The notes: generated by a model from the letters alone, not told the origin. DNA of 64,000 bases from Ochotona curzoniae (GCF_017591425.1 NW_024466459.1:3782001-3846000); one strand, 5' to 3'; positions 1 to 11,807 are shown, counted from the first letter of the stretch. Program-made: numbers and translations.

Positions 1-1598
1 ACAGCCTCACATTTCCCATAAACGATTGTGATAGGCTCTGCCTGAGCTGTGCACCTGTCTTTGTGGCCAGGAGAGCAGCAGACTTAGCCCAGTTGCTCCT
101 GAGCCAGGCACGGGATGGTGTGGGTGTTCTGTCCTGATCATAGATTTTGGACTCCCTTGTTGGGCGAGAGGCCACACCTGGCCTGGGGCTCTGTGGGTGG
201 GGCCTGGTTGGTAGGTGTTGCTGGGCCTGAGGCGGACTCTGACTCCTTCTCAACTGGGGAACTCTTAGGTAAGGGTGAAATGTTCTCCTAATTAGACTCT
301 CCAAGATGAAAGCTGCTTCCAGGGCTCCTTGAGCCACTCTAATGAATGACTGCTCTGCCCGGCCTTGATCTGAATGTCCACGACTCAGGCAGAGCAGACT
401 CAAGGGGACTCAATGACCCTTCAGCCCACTCCATGGGTGAGACACCGGGCCACCGCCCAGATGTGTGGGTTGAGGGGCTGTGGCCGCAGTCAGGCTGGGC
501 CTGCCAGTGGGAGGAGATCCAGGGTGCTGTTTACTGTCACAAGTCAGGCTCTGGCTGGAATTCTCCCAACATAGCAAAGGCTGCAATTCTCAGGCAAAAC
601 CAAAATCCTGTCCCCCACCCCCACCTCACTCCGAAGACTCAGAGACTCTGTGTGGAAGGAGGTATTGGCTAAGGCCTCCGCTGAGCTTGTGGGATAGAGA
701 CTATGCATATACCGTTGCAGCTGGCATCAGTCTGGCATGCTCTTTACAAAGCATTGATGTATATAATCACTTGTCTATATCTTACATGCAGCTGTACACA
801 ATATATGCACGTATATCCATGTACCTCCATGACTGTATACCTCAATATGAAAGTACATGTGTGTACATACAGGGTTTCCAGTTATAATGACCTTTTACAA
901 GATCTCGGTGCTCTTTTCACAGTTCTGCCAGCCTCTGTTGAACATCAGCAGTGCTGCCAGTCATGCCAGATGACAGGGGCATCTTATTTCTTGACGATAC
1001 ATCACAATGAACGTGAGGCCCCAGCAAGACTTGGCCTGGGGGGGTGTGATGGGAGTTTAGGGGTGTCATTCCAACTGTGACCAGCCCAGGGGTTGTCTTC
1101 CCTAGCAGAGAGTGTTCCAGCTCCAAATGATCAAGGCCTGACCTTGTACTCTGGCTGGCTGGCCTTGTATCCCCTGTCCCTACAGACTCACTGATGGTGC
1201 CCTTAGGCCTTAAGGCTGGAAGGGAAGTGCTGAACCAGGTTCCTGGCCCCATTATCCTGCAGGAATGTTGGGAAGAATGAATGGAGTAGAGGTAAAAGAA
1301 AGTAGATGGCTGAAGGAGCTACAGGAAGTACACTCCATGGCTTTGTTTTACCCTGGGTCTGTCTAGGTCCCAAGTCACTAGTGAGGGTTCCGGGAAAGCA
1401 CCATGCTTCCCAGGGTGCTAACAGAATACCCTCATGTTTGCGCCGCCAGGGGCCTCTCTGCTTTTGTGGGATCAAATATAACAAATTGGAGAAGAGGCAG
1501 TGGGTCTCCTTTGAGAACATGTGACCATGCATTTGGAGAGAAGAACTTGCAGTTCTCTGTAGCAGTAATTTTGGTTGACAACAATAAGTTGTGTATCT
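1..1598. other. unique sequence, no gene seen
   Basis: I recognise no repeat or exon here. Both strands have short open frames of up to 135 codons that overlap in several frames, as expected by chance in moderately GC-rich DNA. The part around 760-870 is rich in TA and CA dinucleotides and may be a decayed simple repeat. Confidence 0.5.
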
Positions 1599-1599
1599 T

Positions 1600-1765
1600 A
1601 AAGTAGGTGGTCAAGAGGATTTTGAATGTGCCTTACACAACAAAATGCTAGGTGTCGGATATGCCAGGAACTCTGATCTGATCATCACCCACTATCTATA
1701 CATATTGACAGGTTGCACTGTACCTCTTAAATATGTATGATCATTGTATCTTGGTTAGAAATACA
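1600..1765 (+). mobile_element. L1M LINE, 3' UTR end
   Basis: The order 'ggatatgccag...ctgatctgatcatcaccc...tctatacat...gtacctcttaaatatgtat' follows the terminal part of old mammalian L1 3' UTRs, including the 'taaatatgta' close to the tail. The fragment stops where the next CSINE begins, so the CSINE probably landed at the L1 tail. No coding part remains. Confidence 0.65.
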
Positions 1766-1769
1766 TGGG

Positions 1770-2086
1770 GGAGGGGGAGCGTTGTAGCATAGCAGGCTCA
1801 GCCACTGTTTGGGCTGCCCTTACTCCATATCGGAGTGTCAGTGTGAGTCCTGACTCCTCTGTTTCTGCCCCAGCTTCCCGCAGCGTATGCTGACAGGCAG
1901 TAGTGACAGGTAGTAAGTGTTTGGGTCCCTGCCTCTCTTGTGGAACACTTCTGTGGAACTGTGGCTCCCGGCAATGGCCTAGCCTTTGGCTGCTGTGGGC
2001 ATTTGGGGCATGACTCATCAGAAGGAAGATCTCTTGATCTCTTCTCCCTTTCAAGTGGATGAAAATAAATAAACTTTCTTTTTTCA
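1770..2086 (+). mobile_element. CSINE, full length, diverged
   Basis: This copy has the head 'gcgttgtagcatagcaggctcagcc', the body signature 'gcatttggggcatga' and the tail 'aaaataaataaac'. It is strongly diverged. Its reverse strand carries a chance 110-codon frame. Confidence 0.85.
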
Positions 2087-2488
2087 AAAGCCCAGAGGGT
2101 GATTATGAGTTACCTAAGTCCATCCCACAGAGCAACAATCCCGTGCATCTCCGGTCTGCACTCTAGGCTGAGATTACTTCACAGCTTGTGGTACCAAGAG
2201 TTGGGTAACCCAGAGTGGGTCACGGAGGAGAGAGGCCATGGTCTTACAATCACTGCTCCAACATCCAACTTTTATTAATTTTACAACAGATGTGATCTTG
2301 TGAACACAGTACCAGGACTCCTCCTGTGTGATTAGTGGTCCCAGAAGCTTAACCAAGCTTGATTATTTTCACACTGAAGATGCCTAGGACCCCTTCTCAC
2401 TCAAAGTATCAGCCTATAGGTCTTCTGCCCTGCTTGTCTGTGGGTCTACCAGGAAAAGCAAATCAGTTACGCTGATGTGAAGGCTGTA
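2087..2488. other. unique sequence
   Basis: No repeat or gene is recognised. The short direct pair AAGCTTaaccAAGCTT lies at 2345-2360. Confidence 0.45.
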
Positions 2489-2489
2489 T

Positions 2490-2822
2490 AGCAGGGCTGA
2501 TGTTGTAACAGCATGGATTAAGCTGCCACCTGCAAAGCTGCTGCCCCTAGGAGCAGTGTTTCAAGTCCTGGCTGCTCCATTTCTGTTCTAGCTTCCTGCT
2601 AAAGTGTCTGGGAAAGCAATGAAAGATGGCCCAAGTCCCTGAGCCCTTATCACCCACGTGGGAGACCCAAATGATCTTCCAGTTTCTGGGTTTAGCTCTG
2701 GTCTGGCCCTGGCTTTCCAGGCGTTTGCAGCAGGGAGACTACCAACAGATGGAAAAGCTCTGTCTGTCTCTCCCTCTCTCCCTAACTCTGCCTTTCAAAT
2801 GAATAAATCGATCTTTAAAAAG
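2490..2822 (+). mobile_element. CSINE, full length
   Basis: All modules are present: head ('gctgatgttgtaacagcatggattaagc'), 'ctggctgctccatttctg', 'gggaaagcaatgaaagatggcccaagtccctg', 'cacgtgggagaccc', a pyrimidine tract, and the tail 'cctttcaaatgaataaatc'. It is the general lagomorph subtype, not the pika-type head. Confidence 0.93.
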
Positions 2823-3888
2823 GTTGGATAGCATACAATTCACACACGAAATCTGAACTCTGTCAGTTGATTCTCTAAGGCCATTTTCATTGATGGTTGT
2901 TAAACTCTCGTACTGTAGTTCTGACATGAATGCTGACCTGTATTTTCATGTTGCAAAGAGCAAGATGAGCGTAATGAAGCTGTATGAGGGATTGCGTGTA
3001 TCAGTGGTGGCATGAGCGATTGCTTCGCTGATTTGGACGGCGTTCTTCAGTATTGTGTGTGTGCTGGTCATAGCACAACAAGCCCCATGGATGAACGCCT
3101 TTTAACATGAGCCTGTATCATTAACATGTTCTAGAATGTATCTAATGATAGAATGTATCTAATGATAAGTTTATGTAACTTTTGGTAATGGTTTTGTGTC
3201 CTAATTGGTTTGCCAACTTGCTGAAGATTTGACACCTGGAGCTTGCAAGCTGGTCCTGGGTATCTCTGGCACACCACCAGGATGTGGCTCACGTTTGTAT
3301 GAGATCACACATGGAGGAGGCACTGAATGCACATGACCTTGATGGCTGAATGTCATCTGTCTTGTCTCTGAGGACGTGGGCATGTCTCTTACCCTCCTTC
3401 CATCTCACGCAAGAGGCTATTAATGCTTACTTCACAGAGGTGCTGGGAGAGTTAATTAAGGTTTGCTAAGTGCTTTGAAATCCACGGATGAAAGGCCCAG
3501 TAGGGGAGAACTTTATTATCATTCTCATGCATCATCTTAAGAAGCATATGGTGATGATACCACCTGGTACTTTCATCTTCAAAGCCTTCTCTAGACATTA
3601 GCCAATTAAACGTCACCATTCCCTGACTACTCAATCGGTGTCGTCCAGGGAGGGAACCACGAAGCCAGTGGATGACTCTTCCTCCCCTTGGTCTCCAGGG
3701 TCTGGGGGTCAGAGCCTAGATCCTCATTCCTCCAAATCCAGTCTTCCACCTGTGCTCTGTTCTGAATTTTCCAGTCCCTCATCATCTCTGCTCTGGGGTT
3801 GGTGAGGCCTGTTCAGGCTGCAGGTCTTTCAATGCCACATTGCTTCTTTCATCTCACATGTGGTGCCACTCATCGAAGGGTATCACTT
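2823..3888. other. unique sequence with a 17-bp tandem duplication
   Basis: No gene is recognised. A 17-bp unit (agaatgtatctaatgat) is present twice head to tail, at 3133-3149 and 3150-3166, with no mismatch. It looks like a simple replication-slippage duplication. Confidence 0.5.
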
Positions 3889-3889
3889 G

Positions 3890-4207
3890 TTTTTTATTTT
3901 TTAAGTTTTATTTTATTTTTATGGGAAAGTCAGATTTACAGATAAGAGAGACAAAGATTTTCTATCTGCAAGTTCACTCCTCAGTAGACCACAACAGCTG
4001 GAGCTGAGCTGATATGAAGCCAGGAACCAGGAGCTTCTTCCGGGTCTCCAATGCGGGTGCAGGGTCCCAAGGCTTTGAGACATCCTCTACTGCTTTCCCA
4101 GGCCACAAGCAGGAGGCTGGAAGGGAAGTAGAGCAACTGGGCCGTGAACAAGAGCTCATATAGAATCCTGGTGCGTGCAAGATGAGAACTTTAGCCATTA
4201 GACTACT
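3890..4207 (-). mobile_element. CSINE, pika-type, full length
   Basis: Reading the minus strand, the copy has the pika-type signatures 'aaagccttggg' and 'ttgtggcctgg' (seen here as 'cccaaggctttg' and 'ccaggccacaagcagg'). Its A-tail appears as the T-rich run near 3890-3915. The head ends close to 4207. Confidence 0.9.
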
Positions 4208-4936
4208 CAAAGAGCATCACTTCTAAAGTGCATTTTTTTGAATACACATCCTGAAACACCCCCAAGGTCACAATGTCTGTTGGGGCAGATGAAAGGTCAT
4301 GGTTCAGTCTGCAGGGTTCTCCTTGTCACAACCAAAGCACAGTGGATTGCGCAGTTGTCCTAGGCCAATAAGTATTGAAATGTGGTATTACCATTCTTTC
4401 TATGACTCACATCTTGGTGGTTTAGGTCCTGCTAATGATTTAAGATTTCCTCTCCTCCCCCCTGCTCCCATCAAGCAGGAACATATGGTCACTATTCCGT
4501 GTGGAAAATGTGGATCATTAAAATCGAGAGAAAACAATAACCCCGAACATCCAGGCTCAGGATGGAGCCAGCAGCTCATTCCCGCGTTTCCTTCCAGACA
4601 TTTCTCCTCTCTTTATTAAGAATATTTCTTTCCTCTGAATATAAAAATAACTTATGCCTACTGGAGGAGAAACTGCAAATACAGAAGTTGGTGTGATATT
4701 AGATACTGGTGGGACCATTATTAAAACTGTAACATCTATTATGTTTTTATATTTCTTAAAGGAGCCATATTATTTATGAAAAAAGAAGAAAATGACAGTC
4801 AACTTCTAGGTGCATTTCCTTCTATCGTATATGTAGTTCTAACTGGAAATATATGCATCTGTATCTATATTTATATATGCACATAAATTTGTAAGCCAAA
4901 AAGCGTGTATAATTTTTCTTGATTTAAAAATTGTTA
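4208..4936. other. unique sequence, AT-rich at the right
   Basis: No exon or repeat is recognised with confidence. The part at 4620-4930 is AT-rich, with 'tatctatatttatatatgc', and could be an old LINE remnant that I cannot assign. Confidence 0.4.
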
Positions 4937-4937
4937 A

Positions 4938-5273
4938 GGGCTGGTATGTTGGCATAGCAAGCTAATCTTCTATCCTGTGATATCAGCATCCCATATATGG
5001 GTGCTGGTTCGAGTCCTGCCTGCTCCACTTTGACTCAGGTTGCTACTGTGACCTGGGAAGCCAGTTGGGCCTTGAGTACCCTGGGAAGTCTTGGGGACCC
5101 TAAGCCCATGTGCAAGTCCCAGAAGAAGTTCCTAGCTCCCAGTTTGGGATCAGTTCAGCTTTGGCCTTTGCAATCATTTGGGGAATGAAGCAGTGGATGG
5201 AAAACTTCTCTGTCTCTTCTTTCCTCTTTGTAAAATCTACCTTTCAAATAAAAATAAATGCATTTTAAATAAA
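4938..5273 (+). mobile_element. CSINE with an intact pol III B-box
   Basis: This is a full-length copy. The tRNA-derived head keeps a textbook RNA polymerase III B-box, GGTTCGAGTCC, at 5006-5016. Most other copies here have lost it. The tail runs directly into a second CSINE piece in the opposite orientation. Transcription is possible in principle but cannot be inferred from one box. Confidence 0.92.
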
Positions 5274-5346
5274 AGTTGTTATTTGAAAGACAGAGAGGGC
5301 TCCTATGCCTTAGCTTGCTCCCCCAAGTATCTGCAACAACCAAATA
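5274..5346 (-). mobile_element. CSINE 3' fragment, tail-to-tail with its neighbour
   Basis: The stretch 'gttatttgaaagacagagagggc...cccccaagtatctgcaacaacc' matches the 3' part of a minus-strand CSINE. Only about 70 bp are recognisable, so the insertion was either 5'-truncated or later deleted. Confidence 0.65.
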
Positions 5347-5677
5347 AATGTATGGAATCGGCAGTATCTAGCAGAACTGACCATCAGTACAATGTTCTCC
5401 ATGACTCAGCGGGTCATCTCAGGTATGTGCCTGTGTTACTTTGCTTAGACCTGCCAGTCTAAGTACCTTAGACTGGACCCCCTCAAACAATAGAAACTTC
5501 GTACTGGAAGTTATCTATCCATTGTTCCTTGGGTGGGTGTTGAGAAGAGCTTACCTAGGGCTAGGCTATAAACCAGACTTGTGTACATTATGTAGGTTAC
5601 ACCTCAATGTGAAGAAAATGTGGATATTCTTATCCAAATTTCCCTGCATCACTAAGCATTTTTCTAAAACACACCAC
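5347..5677. other. unique sequence
   Basis: No gene or clear repeat is seen. The 174-codon forward frame beginning at 5441 runs into the next CSINE, so it is not a gene. Confidence 0.45.
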
Positions 5678-5678
5678 C

Positions 5679-6012
5679 AGGCCTGGCGCAATATCCTAGC
5701 AGCCCAGCGGCTGAAGTCCTCACCTTGCACATACCAGGACCCCATACGGGTGCTGGTTCTGGTCCCAGCGGCCCTACTTCCCATCCAGCTCCCTGCCTGT
5801 GGCCTGAGATGCAGTCAACAACAGCCCAAAGCCTTGGGACTGTGCACCCACTTGAGAGACCCGGAAAAAGCTCCTGGCTCCTTGCTTTGGATCAGCTCAG
5901 CTCCAGCCATTGTGAGCACTTGGGGCGTGAAAGATCTTTGTCTCTCCTCATCTCCGTATATCTGACTTTCCACTAAAAATAAATAAATCATTATGTTAAA
6001 TTAAATAATAAA
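5679..6012 (+). mobile_element. CSINE, pika-type, full length
   Basis: The head 'gcggctgaagtcctcaccttgcac', followed by 'ccatacgggtgctggttctggtcc', 'gcccaaagccttggg' and the tail 'ctgactttccactaaaaataaataaatc', gives one of the clearest pika-type copies in the window. Confidence 0.94.
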
Positions 6013-6054
6013 ACACACTGCCAAATGACCATACAATAGAATGGCCAACACACT

Positions 6055-6240
6055 GCTGATCATTTACCACACATCAGGGACCTATTCCTCACAAAAACCC
6101 GATGAGGGAGGCCACTGGTGCAGTATTCATTTTATAGACAGCAGCACACACAACTAATTTCCTCCGGTTAAGATGGCGACATCACAGGAAGGCCAGGATT
6201 TGAATGCCAGCCATGTGATCAAGAGGTTGCTTTGCCCGAT
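6055..6240 (-). mobile_element. MIR, degenerate
   Basis: On the minus strand this follows the MIR core. On the plus strand 'cctcacaaaaacccgatgaggga', 'cattttatagacagc' and 'ggccaggatttgaatgccagcc' match the usual order of a reverse-strand MIR. Confidence 0.7.
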
Positions 6241-7275
6241 CACTCTGCCGTTTTGGCTTTCTGGCCAGATCCCAATTGTGACAGCTCCTCAGACAAGCCG
6301 TGGTCAGCTGGCTGCTTCTCCGTCCCTGGCCAGGTGCTCGCTCCCTCTTCTCCTATTACAGATAAAGCAGCAATGGTCTCATAGGCACATCCCTTTCTGC
6401 ACTCTGAGTGGGTGCTGGATTTGTCTTTGAACCCACTACAGCCTCTTGATCAGTATTGCTCATTTGTTCTCCTGGAAGATTAAACGGGTACATACACCTG
6501 CAATTAGCTTCCGCTTCCTATTACGCTCGTCTTAGCCCACCTGGGAAAATCCTCATCACTGTCGTTTTTCTAGAAGTTGATTCACACTCAGGAAAATTAA
6601 AATCGAAGTGCTACCAGCAGGTACACAGGGGACGCTCAAAAAGTTCCTGAAAACGTGGAAGGAAAAAGTAAGTGCAAGGCCTCTTTTACGCAGGGGTTTC
6701 AACATTTTCCACTTACTCATAAGAGTTTTGAATTACCTGCATACATGGGAATGTAGATGCCTATATTGCATTACAAAAATACATAAATACGCACACACAC
6801 ACCTTTCAAAGCAGCTTTTGATTGTTTCATTCTGGTTCATCGGAGTGAAAAGCCAGAAGAATCAACTCTGAATGATGTATGGAGTGCATGGGTGTGTTTG
6901 TGTGGGGCAGTGTCCTGTCCATCACCACTACAGGATTCTATTGATAGGAAGCATCTACTGACTGGTCAGAAGGCAACTTAATTTGGCAGTTGTGGTTCCT
7001 TTTGCCTTTCAGCCTGCTCAGAGAATTTGTCCCTGATGGTAGTGATGGTTTCCCTTTGTCATCATCTCGTGGAAGTTACTTCCAGCAGCTAAGTTTCAGC
7101 TGCTGGGACCCATGCTCTACTGCCCTGGGACTTGCATCCCAACCCTACAGCAAGGCACACAGGGTCAAGTATGTCAGCTGAATAGCACAGCCTAAATTCT
7201 CGGGGATTATCTAAGGAGTAGCTGAATCAAGAAAAATGACATCTGTAGATGCTAAGGGTCTGGAGCAGGGATTAA
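6241..7275. other. unique sequence
   Basis: No gene is recognised. At 6630-6660 'ctcaaaaagttcctgaaaacgtgga' recalls the end of the mariner-like MITE seen at 15.84 kb, but too little matches to call it. Confidence 0.4.
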
Positions 7276-7466
7276 CAAACTTTGGCCGTGGAGGATCAGA
7301 TAGTATTTTCAGCTTGGTAGCCATATGGTCTTCGTCCCAATGACTCAATTCTGCTAGTGTTCAGGAACACAGCTGGAGACAAGATGTAAACACATGCACG
7401 TGGCAGCATTCCAATAAAACTTTATTTACAAAAACAGGCTGCTGGAAAGATCTGGCCCTGGTGTAG
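7276..7466 (+). mobile_element. hAT-type non-autonomous DNA transposon relic
   Basis: The series 'ttaacaaactttggccgtgg', 'gccatatggtcttcgtcccaatgactcaattctg', 'ttccaataaaactttatttacaaaaacaggctg' and 'tctggccctggtgtagtttgcc' is the hallmark of an abundant mammalian hAT/Charlie-type MITE, including the inverted 'gcaaact...agtttgc' ends. I do not name the subfamily. Confidence 0.75.
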
Positions 7467-7527
7467 TTTGCCATTCCCGACGTGAGTACTGGGTGGGTTA
7501 CTCTCACAAGTATAGCAGAAGGCCTTG

Positions 7528-7630
7528 GAGAACCAGTGATTCCAGTCCCAGCTCTGCCATTGACCAGCTATGTGACTTTGGGTAAATCATTAACCAACCA
7601 TTTTCCTTTCTGTGAAGTTATGGGGTAGAT
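7528..7630 (+). mobile_element. MIR fragment
   Basis: 'gattccagtcccagctctgccattgaccagctatgtgactttgggtaaatcattaacc' is the MIR core in forward orientation, cut off on the right. Confidence 0.75.
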
Positions 7631-7635
7631 TTGCA

Positions 7636-7925
7636 TCAGAGGTTGCAAACTGGAAGCAAGATTGCATCTGGCCCACAGATGAGTGTCACTTGGCATATGT
7701 AGCATCCAAAACATTTTGAATTCATTTCCAACATTTCAGATGGAGGAGAGTTCATATAAAAATCCAGATTTCTGGCTACTCTTGAAATATCAGGAAATCT
7801 GGCACCTCTGGGTCTGCATTCCCCTGTGGCAGCTCTTGGCCAGTGCTCAGAGCAGGGTCTCGTGGCTCTGGCTGGATGTATACCCTCAGAGCACGGCAGC
7901 CTCCTGCTGGTCGGTGTCCCTCAAG
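7636..7925 (+). mobile_element. probable old DNA-transposon relic
   Basis: 'ggttgcaaactggaagcaagattgcatctggcccacagatg' looks like a hAT-type terminal segment. The following 'catataaaaatccagatttctggctactcttgaaatatcagg' belongs to an interspersed repeat I have seen in mammals but cannot name. Boundaries are rough. Confidence 0.45.
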
Positions 7926-9328
7926 TATTACTGATGTTCCCGAGCAAAATGGTTTGGAACCTGCAATGCCTTTGGGTTTAATGATTTAGTGTGTGCTAAT
8001 CAGTCCGGACTGCTCTGTTCTTGCTCTGGGTGCCTGCATCTCCTGTGCACCATCCTCCTGCCCCCTCCCCGTCTTCCCCAAAGTTCTCTGTTTGAAAGCC
8101 AGGTGGTTGTAAGCAGGAAGATACTAAACGCCTCAGTGTCTCACACCAAGACAATCAGCATGTTTCGTTCCTTCTTGATGCTACAGGTGGCTCAGGGCTG
8201 GTTGTGTATGTCATTAGTACATCCAGGTGGCTGTCAGGTTTTGGGATGCTGGGACATAGCTAAGATGAGTAATTGGAGGTGAACTTGAAGCCTTTGAGTG
8301 CCTCGGAATTTTTGGTTACCTACTCTCAACTAATAAATGCCAGCAGGATTCAGTGGGCAGTTAGAACACACGTGCTCTACACGGTCTCTCTGCGTTGTCT
8401 GTGTGTCAAATGACGCTCCAGTTGTCCTATTAGCACTGTGTTGATGACACAGCCTCTATTAGCTGCCTTCTTTCCCGTTTTACTTCCTTGCTCTTTCACT
8501 AGGATTTTGTGCGCTTTTTTGTTTTGTTTTTGAATTGCCACTCAACTTAATCACTTGCACTAGAATTCTGGTCTCAAGCTCAACTACTAGAGGCACTCAA
8601 AGAAAGCAAAGAGCAGAGCAAAGACATCAGAGACCAAAGTGATGTTATGACAGGTTGAACGTCTGGGTCAAATCATTCCAGAAGACAATGCTACTTTTGC
8701 CTTCTTCTTTCTAGGAAGCAATAATAAATTCCCTTGGTGTTTAGGTTGAATTGATAGGGGTTATCTGTTGCTTATAACTTATGATATATCTTTACTTATC
8801 CTATTTATGTCCAAAAGCGTGCTATCTGCTATATAAGGATCTACTTGTCTAAATGAAAACAAATTTTAAATTTTAAATTCTAGCCTAATGAACAGATGCA
8901 GACAGGGTTCAGGACCAGTAGTCCCTTTATTATAGGTATGTCCTTAAAAAGTTTGCCCTGGTTCTGCTGAAATGGTGTTTATCTAGAAGATTCCACCCAA
9001 GGCAACACGGTGGAAACCAACAGCCTTCATTTATATACCCCTTGAAATAGAGATTCTCAATTTTTTTCAGGCACTAATGAGTAAAATACAATGAAGTTAC
9101 CAATATCTAGTTTGTCACTTTCAGAAATAGTGTCACAGAGAACCCAGTTGTGGAAACTCCAGCCCTCTAGTGGGGTTGCAGTGGGAAAAGCAGCTTCCCT
9201 CCACTGGGTTCACCACACAGTTCTTGGAAAATTTTTGCTTGGATCTCCCTGGTTCCAGAGTCAGCCTGCACGCACAGAGAACAGAGACTTGGGAATGTGA
9301 ACTGTGAGGGCATGACAGTAAGCCATTC
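7926..9328. other. unique sequence
   Basis: No exon, promoter or recognisable repeat is seen. The part around 8740-8880 is AT-rich. Confidence 0.45.
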
Positions 9329-9329
9329 C

Positions 9330-9643
9330 TTTAAAATATACATGTATTTATTTAACGTGGTAAGGGAAGGGTTGGGGATAGAGAGAGAGTCTTCTGTTCA
9401 TTGGGACATTCCCCAAATGGCCCCAGTGATCAGGACTGGGATAGACCCAAAGTAGAAGTCTAGAGTTCCATCTGGGTCTCTCAAGTGGATGTCAGAATCT
9501 AAAACATTTAGGTCATCTTCTGCTACTTTCCCAGGTGCGTTAACAGGGAGCTGGGTCAGGACCAGGTCTCCAGCTGGCGCTCTGAGATGGGATGCTGTGT
9601 TGCAGGCAGCATCTTAGCTCACTGAGCAACAACACCAAACCTG
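9330..9643 (-). mobile_element. CSINE, old, full length
   Basis: Reverse-strand modules are in order: 'catgtatttatttaacgtgg' (tail), 'gagagagag', 'cattccccaaatggcc', 'ctgctactttcccaggtgcgttaacagggagctgggtcagg', and a head ending 'cttagctcactgagcaacaacacc'. It is well diverged. Confidence 0.88.
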
Positions 9644-10468
9644 TCATTCCCTTTTAAAGATGGCGGTTTTTCAAAAGGTGAAGGAATTCAGCCGTGCTCA
9701 CCCAAGCTGTCTTGGGGAAAGAGCTGTGCTAGATTCTGCCCGTGTTGTGGTCCTGCCTTTTCATGAGCCAACTTTAAAAGATTTATCTTAAAAAATATAT
9801 ACAGCTTAAACCCTATTAGAAATGCTTACAAACAGGTGTTTCTGGATCACCACCTGGATTTTCCTCTTTTCTAGACCATTCTAGAACTCCTGACATCTGC
9901 CAGCACTTAGAAGCTCCTACAGGAGCAAGGGGTCCCGAAACTTGAGCTTCAATAGCATTGAGAAACTCTCCTGGGGACGGTGGTTGTTTGTGTTCTGCGC
10001 GGCCTGGCCCCACTTGGAAAACATTTACCACACAGCTCAGTTTCAGCCAAAGCTGATTCTGAACGGGAGGCCCGCATCCCAGAGTCTGGCTCACAGGTTG
10101 CCTTGGTTACCTGGAGTCTTTGATCTCATTCTGGAGAGCAGGGGCTCTTTAGCATAAAGCTTTCAGTCCATGCACAAAGGATGTGTCTGTGAGTGAGGCG
10201 AGAACCCTGGGGAAGAACGGATGGTACAGGAAGTAAGACAGAGAAGGCAAGTCTGTCATGAGACCCTCACCAGGTTCCGAGATTCTGACTCAGATGACGT
10301 CACCCTGGACAGGACTTGAATGCTTCCCATCAGGTCACTTTCTAGCAGTCACAGTTACCTGTAGCTCCCAAGCGTATGCAATTACATCCGTTCTGTTAAT
10401 GACAAATCCTCTATGCCAGAGTGGTGTCCAACATATTTTTAGTGGTTGATAGACATGTTGTTAAAACA
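9644..10468. other. unique sequence
   Basis: No repeat or gene is recognised. Short overlapping frames of 60-90 codons occur on both strands. Confidence 0.45.
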
Positions 10469-10469
10469 A

Positions 10470-10600
10470 TGATTGCATTTATTGTGCACATGCTATGGGA
10501 AGCAGACTGGGGTAAGAGCTTCACATGCAGTATCTCACTTAATCCTCCACAAAGTAGGGACACTTAGAAGGAACCACCAAGGCACAGTGACGGCACAGAA
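10470..10600 (-). mobile_element. MIR fragment
   Basis: 'gcatttattgtgcacatgctatgggaagcagactgggg' followed by 'cacatgcagtatctcacttaatcctccacaaagtaggg' is the 3' half of MIR read in reverse. Confidence 0.75.
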
Positions 10601-10986
10601 CCAAGCAATGGCAGCAGCACCCCTTGAGTCTTGGATCCTCCTTGCTTCTTGCTATGTCATTCCCCAAGGTATGGGACAGGGTGTGACTCCCAGGAGGGAG
10701 AGGGGGAGAGGTGACTTTGAATCAGTGAGGAAAGCAGCATTGCCTCGTAGGAGACAGTCCTGCTTCTCTCTGTCAAGCCTCTGGATCTCAGGCATGGAGA
10801 AGAGCTCAGGCTGATGGAAGTGACTTTTCCACCTCGCTAACCTGCTAAAGCAGGACCCATATGGACTGTGCTCTAATGTGCCTTTCTTCCTCTTGCACTT
10901 GTCTTTATGCACATGACAGGTGCACTTGTTTTCCACTACAGATGCTAACATCAACTTTCCATTTACAATAAGCATTTTTGACCACT
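10601..10986. other. unique sequence
   Basis: Nothing recognisable. The 134-codon minus-strand frame here has no family signature. Confidence 0.4.
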
Positions 10987-10987
10987 T

Positions 10988-11192
10988 GAGGAGCTGGTGT
11001 GGGGATATAACCCTATAAGCTGCTGCTTGCAACACTGTCATCCCATATCTGAGCAACTGATTCTGGTCCTGGCTACTCTGCTTCCAGTCTAACGCCCTGC
11101 TAAGGCACCTGCCACAGCCCCTGATGCCTATGTGGGAGACTCAAAGTTATTTGGGGGAATGAACCCTCTACTGCATGGAAGATCTCTCTCCA

Positions 11193-11237
<45 letters not shown>

Positions 11238-11260
11238 CTCACCCTGTCTCTTAGACCCAC
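10988..11260 (+). mobile_element. CSINE with internal deletion and CT expansion
   Basis: The head and the 'cctgctaaggcacctgccacagcccctgatgcc' module are present. The copy then jumps from 'gtgggagactcaaagtt' to 'atttgggggaatgaaccctc', skipping the central 'ggaagctcctggctcctggcttc' part. The native pyrimidine tract has grown to an uninterrupted (CT)n at 11198-11235. Confidence 0.88.
11198..11235. repeat. (CT)n microsatellite
   Basis: About 19 uninterrupted CT units lie inside the CSINE, where the family already has a short CT tract. The array is long and pure enough to be polymorphic. Confidence 0.95.
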
Positions 11261-11805
11261 CTCCACCTTTGCATTTTTGGAGCCCTACTGCCTAAGAATC
11301 ATCAACAAATTCCACCTCTTTCCCTAATCATGAGAACATTCTAATGGGTTATATGGGAGTGATTGGGGGAGGGCGGATTCCTCAATCTTTGAATTAAATT
11401 TCAGCTACAAACCAACAGATCTGCTCCTGGCTGTTAGGTACCAAAGTGTAACACATCAGAAATCACCAGTGTTTCTGATGGGTTGTGTCTGGCCGTCTGT
11501 TTGCACTGCTCGTCAATGTGCCATTGATTAGAAAGGATGAACTGGTCTTTTTCTAAATTCAGGGTTTGCATGTTGGCTCACATAAAATTGTGCACTGCTG
11601 CAGCTAACATGGGTGTGACTATATCCAGGCAGGACTCAACCACATATGCTTGGCATATGTTCTTAGCATTGTCTTTATTGTCATTTGTTTAAAAAAGGAG
11701 AAAACTTAAAGCATGCTGTGTCCCAATAATGCCACATTATAAATGTTTTCTGCCCTTATCCAAGTTAAAGAGGCTTATTTAACTTCCATATTTATAATAA
11801 AGCAT
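11261..11805. other. unique sequence
   Basis: No gene or repeat is recognised. Confidence 0.4.
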
Positions 11806-11807
11806 AA

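Noticed and set aside
4996..5020. tRNA-like B-box as an independent tRNA gene
   Set aside because: It lies in the head of a CSINE, which is tRNA-derived; there is no cloverleaf or acceptor stem.
5441..5965. 174-codon forward frame
   Set aside because: More than half lies in a pika-type CSINE.
6628..6665. possible second mariner-like end ('ctcaaaaagttcctgaaaacgtgga')
   Set aside because: Only one short arm matches and no inverted partner is found.
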